The translations under genes were made by a program, and so were the position numbers. 64,000 nt of DNA from Dipteronia dyeriana. Lineage: Eukaryota > Streptophyta > Magnoliopsida > Sapindales > Sapindaceae. The notes beneath the pieces are model-generated. The model was not told the origin of the DNA. It saw only the letters and a program-made list of their open reading frames with translations, and did not search any database. This document shows, in pieces, positions 11,120-20,778 of this stretch. Position 1 is the first letter of the stretch. Every line of letters begins with the position of its first letter. The stretch spans positions 41,614,706 to 41,678,705 of the forward strand of contig CM065299.1 of NCBI GenBank assembly GCA_032871835.1, given 5' to 3'.

Positions 11120-11992
11120 TGTATTTAAACATAAAAGAAATATATATCTAATTCAAGACAAATTAATGCATACACGTCATTGACAGGAAGGAAAAAATAG
11201 CCAGGTGTATGCTTAGATGGACATTCGGGAAATATCCTACAAGGTATCATTAAAGAGGAGCAAGCCCGAGTAAGCATATACCGAATAAAGACCTACTCGG
11301 GACTGGCTAAAACAACGCTTTTACTCGGGCTCAAACGACACTACTCGGGACCATCAGGTAACAGTCTTACTCGGGAGTAAGTACAACCCGAATAAGAACT
11401 TATCGTACGGGTTAAGTCATTAAATATGCGAAGATATTCTTATGAAGGAATCCCAAATAATGGACCTTTGAGTTAGAAGAGTCCCCCAACCAGGAAACAA
11501 CCTGATTCCATTTCGAAGACTACATTCTTATAAGGAAACAAGTCAAATTGAACTACGCTACTAGAATCCCACTCAATTTCCATAAAGAGACTCTGAAACC
11601 GGAAAGAAGACAAATCAACCTCAAACAAGTAACCAAATCATAATTAAATACAAATATCTTGTATTACTTGTACAAAACAGATTAGGGTTCTATAAGCATA
11701 TAAATAGACCCATAATCTGGCTCGAAAAGATATAGACAATATAGCATACAGTAATCACAAATAATACAGAGAGAAAAAGGGAGATCGAGAGCCTGTAAAA
11801 ACATCTTATTCTCTTAGTGAATTTTGGCTTGGTTGATCTTTCAACCACCAGTGGATGTTTCTCCGACCATCGGAGTTTTACCATGTAAACCTTGTCTTTT
11901 TTACTCTCTCTGCATCTCTTTCTTTTTGAATCAATAGTCAAAATCCAGTCCCTGTTGGTTTTTCTGGCATAATCCAGAAATCGACGTCAACA
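11120..11992 (+). mobile_element. Solo LTR of the G1/G2 Tat family; TSD ATACT
   Basis: From about 11168 onward it aligns with the 5' LTR of G2 (ACACGTCATTGACAG, the repeated ACTCGGG box, TCGACGTCAACA end). Placing the left edge at TGTATTTAAAC (11120) gives TG...CA ends and identical 5-bp flanks ATACT (11115-11119 and 11993-11997). There is no internal domain, so it arose by LTR-LTR recombination. It lies 0.8 kb upstream of the TH2 start and points toward the gene. Confidence 0.88.
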
Positions 11993-12501
11993 ATACTATA
12001 CAAAAATTAGCATAAATTTCGATTCTTCTAAAAGGGTTTTTTGAAATTCACCTAATAAAATGAAAAAAAAAATTGCTTTTTTCTTTTTTTGTGTTTCCAA
12101 ATTGGTAATTATGATTTAAGTGGCAATAGATAAAGTGGGGGCCAAGCGTCCAACGTGTGCATAATAGATGACATGTCACATAGCACAAATACGTTTTTAG
12201 AGATTAGTTTTCTTATTCCTTATTAGGTGGATGAGAATTACTCCTCTATTATATAGATGATTTATGTTGGTTATCATCTATAAATTTATGTCATCCATTC
12301 GAAAGGAAGTAATACCTGTCCTCCTTTAAGGGGTGGAGCAGAAGTGAACTTACGCTTTTAAGTTGTAGTAGACATTGATCTCCTCTTTCTATCAAATTTA
12401 CATTACCGGTAAAGGCTGTAACAAGTAAAGAGTGTAGATGAAATTTGAAAAAGACGAGTCATGGTAAATTAAAAAACCAAGTGGCGGAGTGGTGAGGGGC
12501 T

Positions 12502-12519
12502 GACTCAGTCTTCTGAGTC
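12502..12519. promoter_or_regulatory. Inverted repeat GACTCA-N6-TGAGTC in the TH2 promoter
   Basis: GACTCA at 12502-12507 and its exact complement TGAGTC at 12514-12519 flank GTCTTC. The left arm is part of TGACTCA, the core bound by many bZIP factors. It lies about 125 bp upstream of the TATA box. Regulatory use is an inference. Confidence 0.45.
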
Positions 12520-12533
12520 CTGGCTCCCATTCA

Positions 12534-12561
12534 ACTCACGACTCACGACTCACGACTCACG
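12534..12561. repeat. Heptamer tandem repeat (ACTCACG)x4
   Basis: Four perfect copies of ACTCACG in direct succession, 80 bp upstream of the TATA box. Such a short perfect array in a promoter may change copy number between individuals. Confidence 0.9.
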
Positions 12562-12641
12562 AGACCTCCATGTTTTGGAGTTGAGTTGACCGCCGGCTAT
12601 TTGTTTCCTTTCCCAGCTAACCTGGACCCCACTTTCAGTCG

Positions 12642-12649
12642 TATAAATA
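12642..12649 (+). promoter_or_regulatory. TATA box of the TH2 gene
   Basis: TATAAATA stands 142 bp before the start codon, in a stretch without other AT-rich candidates. Transcription would be expected to begin at about 12675-12685, giving a 5' UTR of about 110 bases that is pyrimidine-rich (CTCTCTTTCTCTTTT at about 12706-12720), as in many plant leaders. Confidence 0.65.
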
Positions 12650-12790
12650 TACCCAACTAAATCCCAAAACAAACAATTCTAATTCTCTCATTATTCATTA
12701 CCAGCCCTCTCTTTCTCTTTTGCTTATTCAAATCCGAGTATCCAAACAACCATCTTCGTCTTCAGTTCAAACGACGCCGTTTGTGGAAAG

Positions 12791-15700
12791 ATGAAAGCGG
12801 TCGAAGAAGAAGGTTTGGCCAGGAAATTCTGGATCAAGTTTGAGAGCGACTTCGTATTCTGTATGTACACTCCCTTCTTTGTTTCTTTGGCCGCCGGAAC
12901 TCTCAACTCCGATACCTTCCTCCATTGCATCTCTCAGGACTCGCTTTTCCTCAACGCCTTCGCTAGCGCGTAACACATCTTTCCTTGGATCAATTTCTTT
13001 TCTTAGATTCAATGTCAATGTCAAATCAATGTTGTGAGTTTTTCTGTTTTTCTAGTTACAAATTGGCTGAAGAATGTGCGGACGATGAAGACGACAAAAC
13101 TGCGATACGCAACCTCAGAAAACGCGTTAACAAGAAGCTTAACGCGCACGATACTCTTGTCCACGTAAGCTTGCCCTTTTTCTTTTCATTTTTTCTCTAA
13201 TTTGTTTTGTTCCGCTCCTAATGGTTTTTCGATTCTAGGCAGTGTGTGTGTTTTACGTTATTGGGATTAGTTGTTGGATTTTGTGGATTCTAAATTAAGA
13301 TTGACAATTGCAATTGTTTGGTAGTCAAAATAATGGAATATGAACTTTAACTAGGGGTAGTTTAGTGTGAAAAATTCAAAGATGGCGCTTAATAAGTAAA
13401 ATATTCCTAGTTTGGTCGTTTTCAACTTACCTCATCCCTGTTGGTTCTTGTTATTATTAATCGGCCAACCCAAGGTGTGAACCCAATTCGTAGTCCTCAA
13501 TGGAGGGCGTCTCTGTCTCTGTCTCTGTCTCTATAACAACTTATTTTTAATTATCTTTTTATTATTAAGCTATTTTTTGTTTCATGGGATTCATTGTTGG
13601 GTGAATATATTTTTGCAACAGCAAACATGTTAGGGATAAGTCAGAATGGTAATCTTTTATTGGTAAATGATTAATATCCTAAGGAGATAGAACATTGTTG
13701 ATTCTATTATTGCGAGAATTTTCTAAAATAATTAACGGGTCATAGTTGAAGAAGAAGAATTTTTCTTTTGAATACTTGGAGTTTGCAATTGTTGTAGTAG
13801 AGTTTCTTTGGTTTAAAATTCTTTCTTTCAGTGTTCTGGCCAGTTCCACTGGAGGGGATAAATTATCAAATCTTTGACGAGCAATGTACTCTTAATTTTA
13901 CCTAAACATTGGTGGACAATATGCTTTATTGCTTGAAAAATAAGTATTCCCGTCAATGCCAAGTTTCAGCTGATTGAAAAAAAGTAAATAATTAAAATAA
14001 AGTGCTATAGGCATTTTTCTTGGTTACAGAGATGCCAGAGAGTCCTTCGCTTGATTTATTGGATAGGCAAGATTTTTGGTGACATTTAAGACAAACCTGC
14101 AACTCTGCCATCCAAAAAAGAAGGGACAAATTTGTAATTCGTGCTGAATGTTATCTTCTGTTTCTTTCTTGGAGCTAGTGGATATAGATTTTGTCTAGGT
14201 TATTTGAAATTGACAAGTTGAGATCATTCTGTACAATCTAACATGTCAACTTAGGCTATCATAGCTCCTCTAGTAACTACTCAAATAAATAATGAACATG
14301 AACTTCATATGGAATGCTTTCTTTTTCCCTTCTCGTTTTATCTTCATGTTTGTGCTTATTTTCAGTATATATATCCTGAAAAGAGTCTCTTCTTCAGGAA
14401 TGGGGTTTTGAACTCCCAAAAGAGAACATTACGGATAATGCTGCAGTCAAATACACAGATTTTTTGGGGGCAACGGCCCTGGGTAAAGTTGAAGGAGAAA
14501 AGGCTCTTAAAATTGAAACTCCTTTTGAGAAGATAAAAATTGCTGGTTATATACTTGGTGCTATTTCGCCTTGCATGAGGCTCTTTGCGGTCATAGCTAA
14601 AGAGATCAAGGCTCTTCTGGATCCTAATGATAGCAGTCACAATTACAAGAAGTGGATTGATACTTATTGCTCTAAAGATTTTGAGGTCCGTCAAATATCT
14701 AATTTATTAGTTTTTTTTCTTGATCTTCTGTTGATAGCTTGCTGAGATAATCAAACCAAATACTTGTTTTAGTTGTGTCAGCAAATATAATTCATGGTAC
14801 TATATATTTTCTTTCATATTGTAGGTGTCAGCTTTGCTAACTGAAGAGTTGCTGGATAAACTAAGTGTTTCACTGACAGGTGAAGAGCTTGAAGTCATTG
14901 AGAAGCTCTATCATCAAGCTATGAAACTTGATGCAGCTTTTTTCGCTGCTCAACCAATAGACCAGCAAATAGTAGTTCCTTTGTCTCAGGTGCAAGACCC
15001 TGTGGATGGCCGTCAGACCATATTCTGTGACTTTGACTTGACATGCACTGCTTTTGATTCGTCTGCCATTTTAGCTGAAATTGCAATCTTGACAGCAAAA
15101 AGGGCTCATACTGTTCAAAATGAAACCAAACTCACTCGGATGTCATCAGCTGATTTGAGGAGTGCATGGAATGTTCTTTCCACCAAGTATACTGAAGAGT
15201 ATGAACAATGCATTAAAAGCATCATGCCCAGTGAAGCAGGTATGATATAAATTGGTAGATTATGACCTGATTTGGGGTGATTTATCTCCTTGCTTTTTTT
15301 TTTTAAACAGACCTGATTTATCTCATCGTTGTTTAAAAAAAATGCTGTGGCGAGAACTTCTAGGATATACTATGTTCAAGGATTTTAGATGAGAGTTGAT
15401 GTTGATGATAAAATTGGATTTGAGACCAGTAAATCTGAAACGTTATTTGGGTAAAAAATCATTTGAATATTTTTTACTTTATCCTATTCACTTGAAGTAT
15501 AGCTATAGTTTGAAACTTCTCAACCTAAATTTATGTGAGGCAGACAGTCTTTCTTTTGAATCCATTTATGGCATGGTTTGAAAATAATTCCTCAAGTAAC
15601 CTTCTCCCTTGTACGTTATTGAGAGGAGATAATTGCTGAAATCTATTTGCTCACAATATCTCATATTTTTGCTGTAGGGAAATTTGATTATGGAAGTCTT

Positions 15701-16998
15701 TGTGAAGCACTCAAGCAACTCGCAGATTTTGAGAAAACAGCAAATTCCAGAATAGTCCATTCAGGAGTGCTGAAGGGTTTAAATTTAGAGGACATAAAAC
15801 GGACCGGTGAACATCTCATTCTTCAAGATGGATGTAGAGGGTTCTTCCAAAAGACTGTAGGAAGTAAAATTTTTAAAACTGATGTTCATGTACTCTCGTA
15901 CTGTTGGTGTGGAGATATCATTAGGTCGGCTTTTTCATCAGGTATATTTTCGGGAATGTATAACTTATTTCACTCATTTTGTGTAGATTAACTCTGTTTC
16001 AAACCAACTCTACTGTTTGCACTTACAAGATATGGCACGTTCGAAAACCAGACTAAGATAAAAGCTCTGTTTACAACAATGCTGATACTTGACCTTAGAA
16101 ATAAAAGTTTCCCTGTTAACATGTATCTGCCAAGTTTTTTTTTTTTTTTTTGAAGAATCACCTAAGTTATTTTAAGTTGTGGATAGACTCATATTTGTGA
16201 ACCATTTGATTTTCAAAAACAAATATACAGATTTGAGAGGATGGAAGAGATTTCTAAAACCATTAAAATTCATTAAGATGCTTGAAAGAGGTTTAGGCAA
16301 ATGGTGCAATCTTTGTTCTTATTTTTGTTAAGATTTTGAAGTCGGATTGTCTGAAGTTTCTCTCATTTTTAAGGAGTTCTTAAAGTAGCAGTTCTTGTTG
16401 ATGTGTGATGCCATACTTTCAATGACTGGTAGGATTAACAAACACGTTTCTGTAGCTGTTTTCCCAGTAATTTATGGGCACAATTAAGACAGCTTACAAT
16501 TGACATTTTTCTCTTTTTTTCTTTTCTTTTTTCCCTTACTGTGCTTCCTCTTTGGTGGTTTGAAGATTTTGAAATTTTTGAGCAGGGGATCTGAATGCGT
16601 TGAGAGTACATTCAAATGAGTTAGTCTATGAAGACTCCATTTCCACAGGTGAAATTGATAAGAAATTGGAGTCTCCCTTGGAAAAGCTTCATGTTTTCAA
16701 TGACATTCTAAAGTACCGCAACAATGATGATCAGCACTTGACAGTTTATATTGGAGGTTCACTAGGTGACTTACTCTGCCTTCTTGAAGCAGATATAGGC
16801 ATTGTAATGGGTTCAAGCTCAAGCCTGAGAAGTGTGGGAGATCAATTTGGTGTTTCTTTTGTCCCATTATTCTCTGGTTTGGTGGAGAAACAACGGGAAC
16901 TTGCTAAAGGTGGTTCGTTTAAGTGGAACAAGCTGTCTGGAACTTTATACACAGTCTCAAGTTGGGCTGAGATACATGCATTCTTTCTGGGGTCATAA
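12791..16998 (+). CDS. TH2: Bifunctional TH2 protein: TenA-type aminopyrimidine hydrolase fused to HAD thiamin monophosphate phosphatase
   Basis: Six exons join in frame: 12791-12969, 13056-13164, 14398-14685, 14825-15239, 15678-15941, 16586-16998, all with GT-AG introns, giving about 555 residues. Residues about 8-235 form the TenA-like domain (FESDFVFCMYTPFFVSLAAG, YILGAISPCMRLFAVIAKE, KKWIDTYCS, AMKLDAAFF). Plant TenA_E proteins lack the active-site Cys of bacterial TenA. Residues about 255-555 form a HAD phosphatase: motif I DFDLT (Asp261, Asp263), motif II Ser404 in VLSYCWCGD, and motif IV at 473-481. Known plant TH2 proteins hydrolyse aminopyrimidine salvage products and dephosphorylate thiamin monophosphate, in cytosol and mitochondria. 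Motif IV reads IGGSLGD where IGDSxGD is expected, so residue 476 is Gly, not Asp. No upstream in-frame ATG exists, so the mitochondrial leader of longer homologues is absent. Family assignment is very secure; activity is not. Confidence 0.95.
13165..14397 (+). other. TH2 intron 2 (1233 bp)
   Basis: It begins GTAAGC and ends TTCTTCAG. I see no transposon structure or coding segment in it; a short (TCTGTC)n run lies near 13510. It is the largest intron; introns 1, 3, 4 and 5 are 86, 139, 438 and 644 bp and are equally unremarkable. Confidence 0.8.
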
Positions 16999-17111
16999 AC
17001 TACAACCAGTTTCTGTGGTTTTCTACTAGTTTGAACGGTCTCAAGTTAGAGTGAGATACATGCATTTTTTCTGGTGTCACAAACTACAACCCGTTTCTGT
17101 GGTGTTTGAAC
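16954..17111 (+). repeat. Direct repeat of about 75 bp (84-bp period) spanning the TH2 stop codon and 3' UTR
   Basis: The segment GTCTCAAGTT...GATACATGCATTCTTTCTGG through the stop to TTTCTGTGGT (16954-17027) recurs at 17038-17111 with about ten substitutions. The second copy carries a version of the last coding codons plus the UTR, with the stop TAA changed to CAA, and lies wholly in the 3' UTR or flank. It is a local tandem duplication of the gene end. Confidence 0.85.
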
Positions 17112-17647
17112 AAACCTGAGGGTACATTCATTAAGTTTAGGATATAGAGAGTATAGATGGTGGCTAATTTTTCTCAAAGGGCCACCGGTCAGCCCTTATT
17201 CTTTTATTCTTTAGGGGTCTGCTGTCCAAAAAGGAATATAGTGATATAGTAAAATTAGGTTCACAGTTAGCTCTTTACTCGCTCCTGTGTTTACATTGAA
17301 GAATTGTTTTAATGTTTCTTGTTGATCTGAACTAGAGTTTCAAACTTGTAAATCTTGTTCAGGCATCAAGAAAGATTTAATAGACAACTCGTATTTGTTC
17401 ATTAGTCGAAGAACATATTCTTCATGTGCTTTGAAATGCAGTTTGATCTAGTAATGCTTCTTCAATTTTAGTTAAGAGTGACAGTACTAGTATCTATGAA
17501 TTGACTTACGGACATAGTGATACTGTTCTTTGTTTTTGCCTGAAATCGAGGATGTGAAATTGAGTTATTCTGTTTTCTATGCTACATATGCATCTAGTAA
17601 GATACAGGAAAGGAAAACAAAAATAGAAACTACCCTAAATCGTATAA
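17112..17647. other. Downstream flank of TH2, no recognisable gene
   Basis: No ORF, repeat or transposon end is seen. The poly(A) site is probably within the first 300 bases, but no canonical AATAAA is present in the first 150. The last bases TCGTATAA form the left target duplication of the next MITE. Confidence 0.5.
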
Positions 17648-18558
17648 TTAGGGGTGGATGTTTTCGGGTTGGGTTGAAAAATTTTCAACCTAATCCAACG
17701 TAAATTTTAACCTAACCCAACCCAATATTTGTCGGGTTGGGTCGGATTGGGTTGATCGGGTTGATTTTTTAAAGCCCAATAGAAAAAATATATTTGAATT
17801 TAAATTTTGTTATATCAAAATTTAAATTTAAAATATTTTTTTACTATAATATCATATCATATAGAGTTTAGATTTCTTAAAAGCATCAAAATCAAAACAC
17901 AAAATATAATACAAATTGTTTAATATCTGTTGTATAAATAAAAAAATAAAAAAATAAAAATAATATCTGTTGCATAAATAAAAAAATAAAAATAAAACAA
18001 TTTATCAAACTTGAAAAGTTTCTATCTAAACCTCCTATCAATTTTACAATTATAATTATTTCGTTGAATATCTTGTAGTTGGATAATCTATTATTTATTT
18101 CAACCAATATAATAGTATGAGTTTATATAAAATTATTAGATTTTTTTCTACCAAATTCTTAATCAAATCCTAATGAAAAAATATATATTTTAAAGTATAA
18201 TTAAGGATGTACAAATTAATACAAAAGATAAAGACAATATAATTGCATGTTTTTAATAAATGCATTATATATTTATGATATAAAATACGTAAATTTTGTA
18301 TTTATATTTATTATTTATAATATTATAAATGGTGTATGAGTAAATTTTTTAAATATTTAAAAAAAATGAGATTTCATAATAGATCAAAGAACAAATATTT
18401 TTTTTTTTATTATTAATGTCGAATTGTCGGGTTGAGTTGAGTTATATTTTATTAATCCAACCCTACCCAATCTTAAAAGCAACCCAACCCAACCCAACCC
18501 AAACCAACCCAATATAGTCGGATTGGGTCGAGTTGATCGGGTTGGTGCCCACCCCTAA
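17648..18558. mobile_element. hAT-type MITE with CCCAA/TTGGG repeats; TSD TCGTAT(AA/TC)
   Basis: Left end TTAGGGGTGGATG and right end (complement) TTAGGGGTGGGCA are terminal inverted repeats. The 8-bp flanks TCGTATAA (17640-17647) and TCGTATTC (18559-18566) agree at six positions, as expected for an old hAT insertion. Subterminal regions carry arrays of GGGTTGGGTT on the left and CCCAACCCAA on the right; the middle is very AT-rich and has no ORF. It is non-autonomous. Confidence 0.85.
18481..18512 (-). repeat. (CCCAA)n array, G-quadruplex-capable on the minus strand
   Basis: Consecutive CCCAA pentamers give at least four G-triplets with two-base loops on the minus strand. It is part of the subterminal repeat of the hAT-type MITE. 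Confidence 0.7.
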
Positions 18559-18614
18559 TCGTATTCACCTACAAATCATTTATTATATTAAATACTAAAA
18601 TCTTCTATTCTAAT

Positions 18615-19275
18615 TAGAGATGCACATTCCCCGTGATGTACATTTGGGGACTGAGAATGAATATAGGTTCTCCCGTCCCCATCCCAACTTCCTAGACCGT
18701 TACCCCATCGAAAATGGGGATGGGGAATTTTGAGGGAGGTATATCCATCCCCAACCCCAACCCCAACCCCAACCTCAGTTCTCCATTTTTCCTGTTTTTT
18801 TCTAATTTTTACCGTTTCCCCCGGTTCTCAATTTCCATATTTTCCTATTTAACTAAAAATCACTAATTAAACTTAAAAAAAAAAAACATTCAATTACACA
18901 TAAAAAATAAAATTCATTAATACATTACAAATACAAATATATGTTATAATTAAAAATATATATTATAATTATATTTACATATGTTTGGGGGAAATGATGA
19001 ATTGGGGATGGGAGACCTCCCTCCATCCCCATCCCCATCCCCATCTCCATCTCCATCTCCATCTCCATCTCCATCCCCATTTCAATATAATTGTGAGAAA
19101 AATGGGGAAATGGGGATGGGGATGGGGAGGGGTCCCTCCATCCCGATCCCTATCCCCATTTCAATTTGGGGATGAAAATCTCCCCCATTCCTATCCCCAC
19201 CCAAAAAAAAAATAATCTTCAAATGGAGATGGGGGCTCGGGGAATTAGGGTTCCAGAGAAAAATGTGCATCTATA
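18615..19275. mobile_element. Second hAT-type MITE with CCCCAT hexamers; TSD ATTCTAA(T/A)
   Basis: Left end TAGAGATGCAC and right-end complement TATAGATGCAC match at 10 of 11 positions. Flanks ATTCTAAT (18607-18614) and ATTCTAAA (19276-19283) match at 7 of 8. The inside is made of GGGGATGGGGA and CCCCATCCCCA stretches around an AT-rich core. It has no coding capacity; ORF-like frames here are repeat artefacts. Confidence 0.85.
19021..19081. repeat. Hexamer array (CCCCAT/CTCCAT)n
   Basis: About ten copies of a hexamer alternating CCCCAT and CTCCAT inside the second hAT MITE. The minus strand is G-rich and could form quadruplexes. Confidence 0.9.
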
Positions 19276-19299
19276 ATTCTAAAGAATGAGTAGTTACAC

Positions 19300-19780
19300 A
19301 CTTACATTTTCCACACTCCTTCAAGCTCGTGAAAACCGTGTTGTTCAATCCTTTGGTTAGTACATCTACAAGTTGACTCTCAGTAGGTACAAATGGAGTG
19401 CAAATCAACCCATTGTCCAGCTTCTCCTTTATGAGCAATGTCAGTGTGTTTAGTACGATCGTGTTGCACTATAGATTATGTACAACGTTAATTGCCGACC
19501 TCTTGTCGTAGTAGTCTCATAGATTTTTCCCACTGTACCTTCTAGTCCTCTAGTATTTTGTCGTGAATTAGACATCTGCACTCGATCTTGCCCCTACATT
19601 GTTTTTCTTTCTTCGTCACTAATTTTTCGCTAAGAAAGGTAAAATAGTTAGATACTAACCTCCTATCAACCATGGACCCTGCATAGTTTGCATCGTTACG
19701 GGTTGGTAAGTTCCCTTGTCCATAACAAGGTTTTCATAGGCCTCTCAAAGCTTATGATTATGTTCAATGGGTGTTCCAAC
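19300..19780 (-). pseudogene. Copia F RNase H remnant
   Basis: The minus-strand reading ends with ESQLVDVLTKGLNNTVF, the conserved copia RNase H tail (QLADxLTKGL). Upstream parts are recognisable only as short segments separated by stops. Confidence 0.65.
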
Positions 19781-19839
19781 AGGTTTACAACCAAATTTAC
19801 TTATCTCAATCAATACGTCTGGCACATTTTTGTTGTCAT

Positions 19840-20200
19840 ATGAAGATTCCATATTTAGAGTAAGCAACTTTAATACCAAGAAAATACTTTAATCAGCCAA
19901 GCTCTTTTATCTCAAATTCCTTCGTTAAACACCTTTGCAATGCTTCCCTCTCTTCTAAGTTACCTCTTGTCACTACAATGTCATCCACTTATACTAATAA
20001 AATAGTCACTTCCTCTAACACTGAGTGTTTAACAAATATTGTGTGGTCCCCTTGACTGTTTTATGGTAAGAGAATGTTAACATTTGTAGCTTTTTTTTTG
20101 TGAGGAAGAATAACCAATAAAAATACATTTAAGAGCTCGTAGATCTAGTTCCTTATATTATGAGAATGGATACGAACAAATGAGACAACCAAATAATCTT
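19840..20200 (-). pseudogene. Copia F reverse transcriptase remnant
   Basis: The minus strand reads TILLV, a stop, then VDDIVVTRGNLEE, followed by CLTKEFEIKELG and LKYFLGIKVAYSKYGIFI. This is the copia RT core with the Tyr of YVDD mutated to a stop (complement of about 19995-19997). Confidence 0.75.
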
Positions 20201-20389
20201 ACACCAATGATTTGTGGTGCTGAAATTAGGAAAAAATTTTGAAAAAATTTACATAGGACATTTTTGGCCAAGAACCCGAGTATGCACAACCTATTTATTA
20301 GATGGGGCAGCAGTCAAAAATACCTCTCACCAATAGTTTTTAAGGACATTCGTTTAGAATAGGATGACTTAAGTAACAACATTTCCCTT

Positions 20390-20778
20390 TTTACCACCCT
20401 ATTCTTTTGGGGTGAATTGACACATGATGGACTTATGGATTATACATTCCTTTTGAAAATATTGTGACAGAATTTTGTTGAAGTAGTCCTTAGCATTATC
20501 TGATCCAAATCTTTTTGATTCCAACACCAAATTGATTTTTGACCATGTGATGGAAATTTGGAAAAATTGAAGTCACATCAAATTTGTTTTTCAAAAGGAA
20601 AATCCATATGAGTACAATCATCTATATAGGAAACAAACCAACAAACCCCTGAAATATTATAATTGTAAATGGTCCCCAAACATGATGAATAAGTGCAAAA
20701 TGAATAGATGCTTTTTTTAGTACTTATTGGGGAAGAAGCACTTTTGTGCTTTGCAAGTTCATAAATATCACAATTTAA
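20390..20778 (-). pseudogene. Copia F integrase remnant with zinc-finger end
   Basis: The reading contains NCDICELAKHKSASSP (end of the pre-integrase zinc region, near 20720-20778) and, further left, SDNAKDYFNKILSQYF, the segment with the second catalytic Asp. The frame is broken repeatedly. Confidence 0.7.

Larger units (their letters stand above)
11998..12641 (+). promoter_or_regulatory. Upstream region of the TH2 gene
   Basis: No coding potential is seen. It contains a short (A)n run at 12063 and, close to the core promoter, an inverted repeat and a heptamer tandem repeat that are listed separately. No transposon edge is recognisable, so this is the best candidate for native promoter DNA. 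Confidence 0.5.

Noticed and set aside
12485..12560. Possible tRNA (GTGGCGGAGTGGTGAGG followed by a stem-like GACTCA...TGAGTC)
   Set aside because: The D-arm-like start and the stem resemble a class II tRNA, but the loop is six bases, no T-arm (GTTCRANNC) follows, and the acceptor ends do not pair.
14362..14694. A 110-codon minus-strand ORF in TH2
   Set aside because: It is the complement of TH2 exon 3, whose sense frame has strong family similarity and splice sites.
18981..19270. ORFs of 62-76 codons rich in Pro-Ser or His-Leu
   Set aside because: They are translations of the CCCCAT/CTCCAT hexamer array in a MITE and carry no protein signal.
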